From JACPHB01 sp964553885 (GTDB taxonomy: Bacteria > Patescibacteriota > Minisyncoccia > UBA10092): a DNA stretch of 15,223 nt. Positions 6,493 to 12,912 of the stretch are shown one piece after another (the stretch's first letter is position 1; each line of letters starts with the position of its first letter). Where the stretch lies: the NCBI GenBank assembly GCA_964553885.1, contig CAZKLP010000015.1, positions 1 through 15,223 of the forward strand, given 5' to 3'. A program made the position numbers and the translations under genes. The notes below the pieces were generated by a model that searched no databases, was not told where the DNA came from, and worked only from the letters and a program-made list of their open reading frames with translations.

Positions 6493-7671
6493 CTATGCCC
6501 CTACTTCATTATACCGTTTTAAAGTTTGATTGACTTGATTTTCTATACTGAAAAATTTTTCTATTCTCTCTTGGCCGGTCTTGCCAAAAGCTGCGGCCCT
6601 TTCTTTATTTTTAAGCAAGTCAATAATTTTACCGGCCAATTCTTTTTCGTTGTAAGGATTTACAATATAGCCGGTTTCGTTATTTAAAACCGCTTCCTTG
6701 GTGCCGCCAAAACAAGTACCGACAACCGACCGCCCCGCTGCCAACGCCTCAAGATTGACGGTTGGAAACGGGTCAAGATAAAGCGACGGCACAACCACAA
6801 TCGCGGATTCGGCAAAAAGTTTTTTCATTGCTTCTCTGCTTTGCCATGGCAAAATTGTAATGTTCGCGTTTGCGTCCGCCTTAAGACCGCCGTCGCCCAC
6901 TATTGTCAGTTTAGCATCAGAAACCTCGGAACTAACCGCGCTAAACGCGCTTATTAAAACCTTAGCTCCCTTCGCGGCGTCTATTCTTCCGGCAAAAAGA
7001 ATATTGTTTCCGACCACTTCGCCAACTGTCCATTCTCTAGCATTAATACCGTTATGAATAATTTCTACATTAGAAATCCCATTCGCCTCCACCGCTTCTT
7101 TAAGAGCACCGCTCACGACAAAGATTTTATCTACTTTATTCAAAGATTTTTTAATAAAAAATCTTTGAAACGGATTATAAACCAATCCGTCCCGTTTCAG
7201 ACAGTCAATCCAGTTTACTTTGTAATCGTATTCCGGATTTAGATTGCAGATTTTTCTTTTGGGAAATAATTTGCCGTTATAAACCGCCTGCGCATCATGC
7301 AGGGTTAAAAAAACGGCTTTGGAAAATTGTTTTGCCAAGCCGATAACCCGATATGAAAACCGATGATGTAAGGTGTGAATATGAACAATATCGGGTTTAT
7401 ATTCCGTCAAAACTTCCTCTGTTTTTTTTAGAATATCGCGATTTTTTAAATTCTTAAAATTGCGCAATCGCCCGAAGGGCCGCGCTAAAATTCTTCTTAT
7501 TTTTACTCCTTCAACTTCAATGTCTCCGACATTTTCCGGGTTAAACGTCGCGGTTAAAACCAGCAAATCATGGCCGGATTTAATCAACCCTTTAGCCAAT
7601 CCAAAAGCGACATTTACGGCGCCAGCGCTATTTTCCGGCAAAAATTCATCTAAAATAAATAATATCCTCAT
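6493..7671 (-). CDS. GT4-family glycosyltransferase
   Basis: A 392-residue GT-B enzyme. The N-terminal acceptor domain begins RILFILDEFLPENSAGAVNVAFGLAKGL and has PDIVHIHTLHH (93-103) and LTLHDA (122-127). The C-terminal nucleotide-sugar domain has IIHNGIN (204-210), ILFAGRIDAAKG (224-235, phosphate-binding Arg/Lys), IVGDGG (257-262) and DPFPTVNLEALAAG (300-313). This last motif is the E-x7-E motif of GT4 with Asp300 in place of the first Glu and Glu308 as the second. It is predicted to transfer a sugar from a nucleotide donor, retaining configuration, at the inner membrane face; donor and acceptor are unknown. Its ATG overlaps the TGA of the upstream methyltransferase by 4 bases (ATGA), implying translational coupling. 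A perfect 14-bp hairpin lies within the gene at 7139-7169. Confidence 0.9.
   Translation of the reverse strand: MRILFILDEFLPENSAGAVNVAFGLAKGLIKSGHDLLVLTATFNPENVGDIEVEGVKIRRILARPFGRLRNFKNLKNRDILKKTEEVLTEYKPDIVHIHTLHHRFSYRVIGLAKQFSKAVFLTLHDAQAVYNGKLFPKRKICNLNPEYDYKVNWIDCLKRDGLVYNPFQRFFIKKSLNKVDKIFVVSGALKEAVEANGISNVEIIHNGINAREWTVGEVVGNNILFAGRIDAAKGAKVLISAFSAVSSEVSDAKLTIVGDGGLKADANANITILPWQSREAMKKLFAESAIVVVPSLYLDPFPTVNLEALAAGRSVVGTCFGGTKEAVLNNETGYIVNPYNEKELAGKIIDLLKNKERAAAFGKTGQERIEKFFSIENQVNQTLKRYNEVGA
7139..7169. repeat. Intragenic perfect inverted repeat (14-bp arms, 3-nt loop)
   Basis: TTCAAAGATTTTTT, AAT, AAAAAATCTTTGAA: perfect arms in the glycosyltransferase coding sequence, encoding about residues 168-178 (FFIKKSL region). 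The stem is almost entirely A-T. The peptide fits the normal GT4 fold, so the repeat may be a by-product of AT-rich codon use. Confidence 0.6.
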
Positions 7672-8312
7672 AGCTTTTGCGCGATTATTAGCCAGCCGAT
7701 GGCATGTTTGTGGTTAGCTCGGCTTCTGTCAAAATAATCAAACCAAACCGCCACAATGCCGTTTAGCCAAATGAATGGCTGAAAAATCCAGCGTAACAAG
7801 CGAATTTTTTGGAGCCGAAATAAATCAATTGCATAGCGGATTTGCATTTGCATAGTAGCCGACCAAAAACCGCCGCGCTGGTCTATCAATATAACTTTAA
7901 AACCGGCGGAACTAAAAATTTCTTCCAAACCGAATTTGGTAAAACGCCAATAATCATGCGGTTCGTCGTGAAGCTCGTTTAACTGTGGAACGGTAACCAG
8001 GCAATAACCTCCTGGCTTAAGCACACGATAAAATTCGCGGACGGCTTTTGGGGGATTTTTTACGTGCTCCAAAACTTGGGTTGAGACCACGGAATCAACG
8101 CTGTTGTCACCCAAAGGGACATCTTCAACCGAACCTATAATATCGGCTCCATACGCGGAATTTATATCAAGCGTTATATATTTATCAAACTTAAATAATT
8201 TTTTATACCGCTCGCCATCTCCGCTTCCGGCATCCAAAACAACACCTTTAATATAACTGGTATTGGCCTTGATTTGTTTTTTCAATAAATAGCGTTCGGG
8301 CTGAAATAACAT
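7668..8312 (-). CDS. Class I SAM-dependent methyltransferase, Methyltransf_11-like
   Basis: A 214-residue methyltransferase. SAM-binding motif I is VLDAGSGDGE (25-34), the acidic strand is YITLDINS (45-52), motif II is DSVVSTQVLEHVKNP (73-87), motif III is RVLKPGGYCLVTVP (96-109), and PHDYWRFT (118-125) is a pattern frequent in methyltransferases of envelope glycan clusters. It probably methylates a small acceptor such as a sugar or lipid intermediate; the substrate is unknown. It is coupled to the downstream GT4 by a 4-base overlap, which suggests the two act in one pathway. On the minus strand, a -10-like TTATAT ends immediately before the ATG, with TTGGCA 17 bases further up, so a very short or leaderless transcript is possible. 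No Shine-Dalgarno is seen. Confidence 0.88.
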   Translation of the reverse strand: MLFQPERYLLKKQIKANTSYIKGVVLDAGSGDGERYKKLFKFDKYITLDINSAYGADIIGSVEDVPLGDNSVDSVVSTQVLEHVKNPPKAVREFYRVLKPGGYCLVTVPQLNELHDEPHDYWRFTKFGLEEIFSSAGFKVILIDQRGGFWSATMQMQIRYAIDLFRLQKIRLLRWIFQPFIWLNGIVAVWFDYFDRSRANHKHAIGWLIIAQKL

Positions 8313-8451
8313 ATATAATATGCTAACAGATTTATTGCCAAAATGAAAAATATATAATAAAGAATATGTGCAAAATATTTTTCTAAAGGATTAAAGCCGA
8401 CTTAAATAAAACGACATAGTTCTTAATTATAATGCGGCACTGACAAACTAA

Positions 8452-8473
8452 AAACCTCGTAAAAGCGAGGTTT
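8452..8473 (-). terminator. Intrinsic terminator of the LamG gene
   Basis: AAACCTCG (8452-8459) and CGAGGTTT (8466-8473) form a perfect 8-bp stem with a 6-base loop. Read on the minus strand it ends in a run of T, and it starts about 17 bases past the stop of the secreted LamG gene. The remainder of 8313-8450 is AT-rich with no further feature I can support. Confidence 0.8.
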
Positions 8474-8490
8474 AAAAATATCTTCAATTG

Positions 8491-9957
8491 TTACTCTTCT
8501 ACAAAAGTATATGTAAGCATATAATCATTGCCGGTAGCGGTACCCTGAACAGTGATTAAGTAAGATTCACCTTGTTCAAGATACAAAGAGAGATCAAATG
8601 GACGATCTAGAGAATCAGAGTTTCTCGAATAAGCGGCAATAAGTTGTCCCGAAATCGTAGTTGTCGGTTGAGAAAACACTTGTGAAACCGGAGCGTTGCC
8701 GGTAGTTCTTACATTATTGACTACCACTGGCGCGCCGTCAGCTGTAACTGTTGGATTTTTATAAATCCTTAATCTTACATTCTGTCCTTCGGTTCTAACG
8801 GTAAGCGCAAGGTAATTACTGCGATGGAGTTTGCCGGATGCGGCAGGGTTTCTAATCAGAAGAAAGTTAGTTTCTGTCGCTGGTGTTATTGTAATTTCAT
8901 TGGTAGTCGCGATAAATCCCTTGCCGTTTTTAGCGGCTCTTTGCCAATTGTCGCCATCGATGAGAGTTTGTAGCTTGTTTGCGATATTGCTAAGAGCGGT
9001 TTCGCTAGCTCGAGTTGAAAGATTCGTATCTAATTTGTCAGTTCCAGTCTTAACGCCTTGTAATGTTAGTTCAGAGGCGCGAGAAGACAGAAGCACATCC
9101 AGATTATCAGTTTTTGATTTTACTGCCTGAAGAGTTGCTTCAGTTGCAAGTTGCAGTGGCGGCGAAAGCGAACAATTAATAGGAGGATTAACTCGATTGT
9201 AAATATTACTGACATCTGTTGAACTGAAAACATTACTTGAAACAACAACCTCGTCAAAATACGCGGAAGCAAACAAATATTGAGGATTACCCATTGTCAT
9301 GCCAAAAGCACCAATATTAAAGTCATCACCGGAGATACCAGCATTAGCCCCGGTTCCTGTTTGAGTGAATGTTGCCCCCGTATCCGCGCCATCAAGATAT
9401 AGCTTTCCAACTCCACTTGTACCATTATAAGTCAAAACAATATGATGCCAATTAGAAGTGCCTAGATCAACGATATAATCGCCATTGACTCTGGTCGTCA
9501 TGTCGTTTCTTGAGATTCGTAACTTATAATTGGCGCCGTCTTTTCCGTATTCTATAACTGTCCAAACCTTGGTGCTCCCGCCGCCGCTACCATACCACAA
9601 ATGAACTAGTGATTCGGAGCCAGGAGCTGAAATATCAGTCGGTTCTGCACGCATTTTCACCCAGAGAGAAATTGAAACATCGCCGCCTGTCCAACCGAGA
9701 GCGCTATGCGCGTCTAAGAATTTATTAGTATTACTCGCTCCTAAATCAGCGGCATTATTAAAATCTCCAGTAACAAAACCGACAGAATTATGATTCGTCA
9801 GAGTATATCCATTAGAAGTTTGGTCAGTTAAATCTTCCAACCAGTAAATTGCTCTTGAATTTGTATCAGGACAATATTGCAGGGCGACAGTCTGTGCCTG
9901 AACAGGCAGTAAACCTGCTAAAACAATAATCAATGCGCTAACAATGACTTTCTTCAT
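8491..9957 (-). CDS. Secreted LamG-domain protein with tail-fibre-like repeats
   Basis: A 488-residue exported protein. Residues 1-21 are a signal peptide (MKKVIVSALIIVLAGLLPVQA, written once, cleavage likely after VQA). Residues about 30-255 are a concanavalin-A-like LamG fold, with SISLWVKM (95-102), NWHHIVLTYNG (169-179), KLYLDG (185-190) and YFDEVVV (233-239); Cys29 and Cys262 bracket it and could pair. Residues 275-320 hold two 23-residue repeats (TLQAVKSKTDNLD…SSRASE and TLQGVKTGTDKLD…STRASE) plus a degenerate third, of the kind seen in trimeric tail fibres. Residues 345-488 are a beta-rich C-terminal domain unknown to me. LamG domains usually bind carbohydrate or protein ligands, so an adhesin or glycan-binding surface protein is likely. 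No LPXTG or membrane anchor is seen. AGGAG lies 11 bases before the ATG, and a promoter lies at 10030-10059. Confidence 0.82.
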   Translation of the reverse strand: MKKVIVSALIIVLAGLLPVQAQTVALQYCPDTNSRAIYWLEDLTDQTSNGYTLTNHNSVGFVTGDFNNAADLGASNTNKFLDAHSALGWTGGDVSISLWVKMRAEPTDISAPGSESLVHLWYGSGGGSTKVWTVIEYGKDGANYKLRISRNDMTTRVNGDYIVDLGTSNWHHIVLTYNGTSGVGKLYLDGADTGATFTQTGTGANAGISGDDFNIGAFGMTMGNPQYLFASAYFDEVVVSSNVFSSTDVSNIYNRVNPPINCSLSPPLQLATEATLQAVKSKTDNLDVLLSSRASELTLQGVKTGTDKLDTNLSTRASETALSNIANKLQTLIDGDNWQRAAKNGKGFIATTNEITITPATETNFLLIRNPAASGKLHRSNYLALTVRTEGQNVRLRIYKNPTVTADGAPVVVNNVRTTGNAPVSQVFSQPTTTISGQLIAAYSRNSDSLDRPFDLSLYLEQGESYLITVQGTATGNDYMLTYTFVEE

Positions 9958-10007
9958 TTCCGATTTCGCTCCTCTTTATGATTTTTAAAGGACTTAAAAA
10001 TTAAATT

Positions 10008-10026
10008 GCCGCCAAAATGCGGCGGC
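10008..10026 (-). terminator. GC-rich hairpin, likely terminator of the small gene
   Basis: GCCGCC (10008-10013) pairs perfectly with GGCGGC (10021-10026) around a 7-base loop. On the minus strand it lies about 47 bases past the stop of the 69-residue gene and is followed by AATTTAATTTTT. It overlaps the predicted transcription start of the LamG gene. Confidence 0.6.
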
Positions 10027-10029
10027 TTC

Positions 10030-10059
10030 ATAATATCAATAAGTTTCATCGTATGTCAA
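10030..10059 (-). promoter_or_regulatory. Sigma70-type promoter of the LamG gene
   Basis: On the minus strand, TTGACA (10054-10059) is separated by 18 bases from TATTAT (10030-10035). The predicted start near 10023 gives a leader of about 65 bases before the LamG ATG. The -35 region begins TTGACATAC, the same nine bases as in the promoter at 10336-10364. Confidence 0.75.
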
Positions 10060-10073
10060 TTATTTTTATGTTT

Positions 10074-10283
10074 TTAAAATGATTCAAGACCCAAATGAGC
10101 ATTCGGATCGGCGGGAAATACGTCATCCTTCGCAAGTAGCTGCTCCATAAAGTTCGGATCATCATTAATCACCTGAAGCACCCGACAAACGTCGCTGACA
10201 TTACGATTGCCATCGCGGACAAGTCCCATGACAGCCGTGACAAGATCAAACATATGTGCCTTCTGGTCGGTTGTCGCAATCAT
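10074..10283 (-). CDS. Small conserved-looking protein of unknown function (69 aa)
   Basis: I chose the ATG at 10281-10283 (MIATTDQKAHMFDLV…) because GAGGAG (10290-10295 on the minus strand) lies exactly 6 bases upstream. An in-frame ATG 24 bases earlier (MLKPEETS) would place the ribosome binding site inside the gene. The protein is small, acidic and soluble-looking, with no signal peptide or membrane helix. It has two predicted helices (KAHMFDLVTAVMGLVRDG and VSDVCRVLQVINDD) with one Cys, and a Pro/Asp-rich tail ending LGLESF. I do not recognise it. The perfect consensus promoter and strong ribosome binding site suggest high expression, unlike most genes here. It lies between the MBOAT gene (divergent) and the LamG gene (same strand). 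Confidence 0.75.
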   Translation of the reverse strand: MIATTDQKAHMFDLVTAVMGLVRDGNRNVSDVCRVLQVINDDPNFMEQLLAKDDVFPADPNAHLGLESF

Positions 10284-10289
10284 TGAAGT

Positions 10290-10295
10290 CTCCTC
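10290..10295 (-). promoter_or_regulatory. Strong Shine-Dalgarno that fixes the start of the 69-aa gene
   Basis: GAGGAG on the minus strand, 6 bases before the ATG at 10283. Most genes in the window lack such a site. Confidence 0.85.
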
Positions 10296-10335
10296 AGGTT
10301 TTAACATACTATTAAAAGAGCTATTTTATAATTTT

Positions 10336-10364
10336 ATTATATAATACTACCGGTTGTATGTCAA
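10336..10364 (-). promoter_or_regulatory. Perfect consensus sigma70-type promoter of the 69-aa gene
   Basis: On the minus strand, TTGACA (10359-10364) and TATAAT (10336-10341) with an exact 17-base spacer. An A/T tract lies just upstream of the -35, like an UP element. The predicted leader is about 45 bases. Confidence 0.9.
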
Positions 10365-10377
10365 AAAAAATTTACAT

Positions 10378-10406
10378 TTGCAAAAATGCTATAGTTGAGA
10401 CATAAT
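10378..10406 (+). promoter_or_regulatory. Probable promoter of the MBOAT/SGNH operon
   Basis: TTGCAA (10378-10383) and CATAAT (10401-10406) are 17 bases apart on the plus strand. The predicted start near 10413 leaves a leader of about 16 bases before the ATG at 10429, which has no clear Shine-Dalgarno. It is back to back with the promoter at 10336-10364. Confidence 0.6.
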
Positions 10407-10428
10407 AATCCAGATAAAAGCACTTCTT

Positions 10429-11925
10429 ATGATATTTAATTCCTTTTCTTTTCTTATATTTTTTCCGATAGTCGCAATTTTTTATTTTTTGATTCCCCAT
10501 CGGTACAGGATGGTTCTTCTTTTAATCGCGAGCAGTTACTTTTACATGGCTTTTGTGCCAAAATATATTTTAATACTTTTGTTTCTTATCACCGTAGATT
10601 ATTTTTTAGGCAAAATTATTGAAAAACGAGTTGGTAAAGAAAGAAAAGTTTTTTTCATAATCAGCATCTTATCAAATATCGGCATTCTATTTTTTTTCAA
10701 ATACTTCAACTTTTTTAACGAGAATGTTGCTGCACTTGCCAACTTTTTACATTGGAATTATTCTCTGACTCTTCTTTCAATAGTTTTACCGCTTGGTCTT
10801 TCTTTCCATGTTTTTCAGAGTTTAAGTTATATTATTGAAATATATAGAGGTAAATATAAGGCTGAAAATAATTATTTAACCTATGCCTTGTATGTGATGT
10901 TTTTTCCGCAGTTGATGGCTGGTCCTATTGAAAGGCCCTATAATCTACTGCCTCAATTCCGGGAAAAGCATGATTTTAATTACGACAGAGTTACCGCGGG
11001 ACTGCAAAGAATGTTGTGGGGATTTTTTAAAAAAATCGTTATTGCCGACAATTTAGCGCTATACGTCAATCAAATCTACGGCCAGCCTCATAATTATTCT
11101 GGCCTGGTTCTCATAACAGCCACGATTTTCTTTTTCTTTCAAATATTATGCGATTTTTCCGGCTATACCGATATAGCGATAGGGTCGGCGCGAATTCTCG
11201 GATTTAAATTAATGGAAAATTTTAACCACTCTTATTTTTCCCGCTCAATAGGCGAATTCTGGCAGCGGCAACATATCTCTTTATCCACATGGTTTAGAGA
11301 TTATCTCTACTATCCATTAGGAGGTAGCAGGGTTTCTAACAACCGCTGGTACTTTAATATTTTTACGGTTTTTCTGTTATCCGGCCTGTGGCATGGCGCT
11401 AATTGGACTTTTGCAATTTGGGGTGGCCTACACGGTTTTTATTTAATCTTTGGGAAAATAACGAAAAACTGGCGACAGCAAATGACACAAATAATTAGGT
11501 TATCGCAATGGCCACGACTACATTACTTTTATCAAATAATAATAACCTTTACCTTAGTTAGTTTATCCTTTGTATTTTTTCGAGCCAGCACATTCAGTGA
11601 TGCTATTTATATTGTTATTCATTCTTTTTTAGGTGTGATTGGCTTGATCAAGGGATTAATTATATCTATATACCAATTAAACTTATATCCTCTTTTTGAG
11701 GCGTTAAAACCGCTGTTTGAGCGAATGGGAGTTGATCGTGGCATACTTTTGCCTATAGTTGCAATTTATGTCACGGCGGAAATTATAGATTTCCGCCATG
11801 GGTTATTTGCGACAGTTAACTCCCAGCGGATTTGGATTCGCTGGCTGATTTATATCACCGCGATTTTAGCTATTATGAACTTGGGCGTTACCTTTGAAGC
11901 GCCCTTTATTTATTTTCGGTTTTAA
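10429..11925 (+). CDS. MBOAT-family O-acyltransferase, AlgI-like
   Basis: A 498-residue polytopic membrane protein with the AlgI/DltB-type MBOAT signatures in order: LPLGLSFHVFQSLSYIIEIYRG (about 120-141, abbreviated by its ends), FFPQLMAGPIERP (158-170), CDFSGYTDIAIGSARILGF (241-259), EFWQRQHISLSTWFRDYLYY (276-295) and LSGLWHGANWTFAIWGGLHG (317-336). His322 in WHGANW is the presumed catalytic His and falls at the same residue number as that of Pseudomonas AlgI. These enzymes move an acyl group, usually acetyl, across the membrane to an exported polymer or to a partner protein. The next gene, 9 bases downstream, encodes such a partner. The polymer is unknown; there are no alginate or teichoic acid genes here. 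Confidence 0.92.
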   Translation: MIFNSFSFLIFFPIVAIFYFLIPHRYRMVLLLIASSYFYMAFVPKYILILLFLITVDYFLGKIIEKRVGKERKVFFIISILSNIGILFFFKYFNFFNENVAALANFLHWNYSLTLLSIVLPLGLSFHVFQSLSYIIEIYRGKYKAENNYLTYALYVMFFPQLMAGPIERPYNLLPQFREKHDFNYDRVTAGLQRMLWGFFKKIVIADNLALYVNQIYGQPHNYSGLVLITATIFFFFQILCDFSGYTDIAIGSARILGFKLMENFNHSYFSRSIGEFWQRQHISLSTWFRDYLYYPLGGSRVSNNRWYFNIFTVFLLSGLWHGANWTFAIWGGLHGFYLIFGKITKNWRQQMTQIIRLSQWPRLHYFYQIIITFTLVSLSFVFFRASTFSDAIYIVIHSFLGVIGLIKGLIISIYQLNLYPLFEALKPLFERMGVDRGILLPIVAIYVTAEIIDFRHGLFATVNSQRIWIRWLIYITAILAIMNLGVTFEAPFIYFRF

Positions 11926-11934
11926 AATAATCAA

Positions 11935-12912
11935 ATGTCTAACGGAATAAAAAAGTTTTTCTTCCAATTAATAATTTTTATCATTCTGGTCGTAATCGGC
12001 CAGTCAGTTGTCGCGATATTTATAACACCGTATTATCCGGAACGGCTTTTGCTTGATAAATATTCGCGCGAAAAACGCCAAATAATATATTTCGGCGACA
12101 GTGTTATAAAATACATCAGTCCGAACGATAAGGATAAATCTTCAATTGTGGAAATGTTGTCTAAGATTAATCCGGCTTATACCATTGGTGATATCTCTCA
12201 TGGGGGTTATTATCTTAAAATTGAAGAGGAGCTTTTTAAATATATATTGAAATCACCAAATAAACCTGAGGCGGTTATACTTCCGATAAATCTGCATTTA
12301 CTTTCGACCGCCATTAAAGGGCCTGGCTTTCAATTTGAAAAAGAAATTTTTTACTTAAGAATGCCGCGTATTGTTACGTATTTTTATAAACCGCTCGCAA
12401 TTTTCAAAGCCATCAATATTAATACGGTAAAATATTCGGATTACTCGCAAACTCCGGTTTACTATGGAAAAGAAAAGATAGGAGTTGCCGGCGACTTTGA
12501 TAATTCCGCGATAAATTCTCTTACAACAGAAAATATCAGAAAGTTATATATTTTCACCTTTATGCAGAGCTTGGATAAAAATAATGAACAGTTTAAATCG
12601 CTCAACAATATTATTGACTTGGCAAACAAAGCAAACATTAAGCTGTATGTTTACCTCACCCCGATTAATTTTGAAGGAGGGAAAAAATATGTGGGGCCGG
12701 ATTTTATAAAACAAACGACTGCCAACGCGAAAGTCGTCTGCCAGATTCTTAAGGAAAAAAACCTGCCTTGCCTTAATCTAGCTTTTAGTTTAAATTCCGA
12801 TTATTTCGTCAGCACAAAATACCCGAACGAACGCGTGAACGAACATATTAATGAAAAGGGACGAAAATTTATCGCGGAACAGATAACGAAATTTTTTCTG
12901 AATAAACCTTAA
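11935..12912 (+). CDS. SGNH-like (AlgX/AlgJ/DltD-type) acyltransfer partner
   Basis: A 325-residue protein. An N-terminal uncleaved-looking hydrophobic anchor (residues 8-30) is followed by a periplasmic or external SGNH-hydrolase-like domain: IIYFGDSVIKY (50-60, GDS block I, Ser56), SHGGYYL (88-94, block II Gly), PINLH (117-121, block III Asn119), and near the end NEHINEKG (302-309, block V His304). By analogy with AlgI-AlgX/J and DltB-DltD, it would take an acyl group from the MBOAT protein and place it on an exported glycan. The usual block V Asp three residues before the His is a Val (V301), so the catalytic acid is either a nearby Glu (E299 or E303) or missing. It lies 9 bases after the MBOAT gene. 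Its 3' end overlaps the convergent GT4 gene by 44 bases. Confidence 0.75.
   Translation: MSNGIKKFFFQLIIFIILVVIGQSVVAIFITPYYPERLLLDKYSREKRQIIYFGDSVIKYISPNDKDKSSIVEMLSKINPAYTIGDISHGGYYLKIEEELFKYILKSPNKPEAVILPINLHLLSTAIKGPGFQFEKEIFYLRMPRIVTYFYKPLAIFKAININTVKYSDYSQTPVYYGKEKIGVAGDFDNSAINSLTTENIRKLYIFTFMQSLDKNNEQFKSLNNIIDLANKANIKLYVYLTPINFEGGKKYVGPDFIKQTTANAKVVCQILKEKNLPCLNLAFSLNSDYFVSTKYPNERVNEHINEKGRKFIAEQITKFFLNKP

Noticed and set aside
6841..6856. Short palindrome TTTGCCATGGCAAA in the GT4 gene
   Set aside because: It encodes the conserved LPWQ region in frame, and is too short and isolated to be a copy of the 6410 element.
6860..7717. Three plus-strand open frames of 62-85 residues antisense to the GT4 and methyltransferase genes
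   Set aside because: The minus-strand genes have complete family motifs throughout this region, and the antisense frames have none.
8313..8450. Possible small RNA or tRNA in the spacer upstream of the methyltransferase
   Set aside because: The sequence is AT-rich with no cloverleaf, no strong stems apart from the terminator at 8452-8473, and no clear promoter.
8831..9130. 99-residue open frame antisense to the LamG gene
   Set aside because: It is a shadow of the repetitive coding strand; its hydrophobic look comes from the antisense of the tail-fibre-like repeats.
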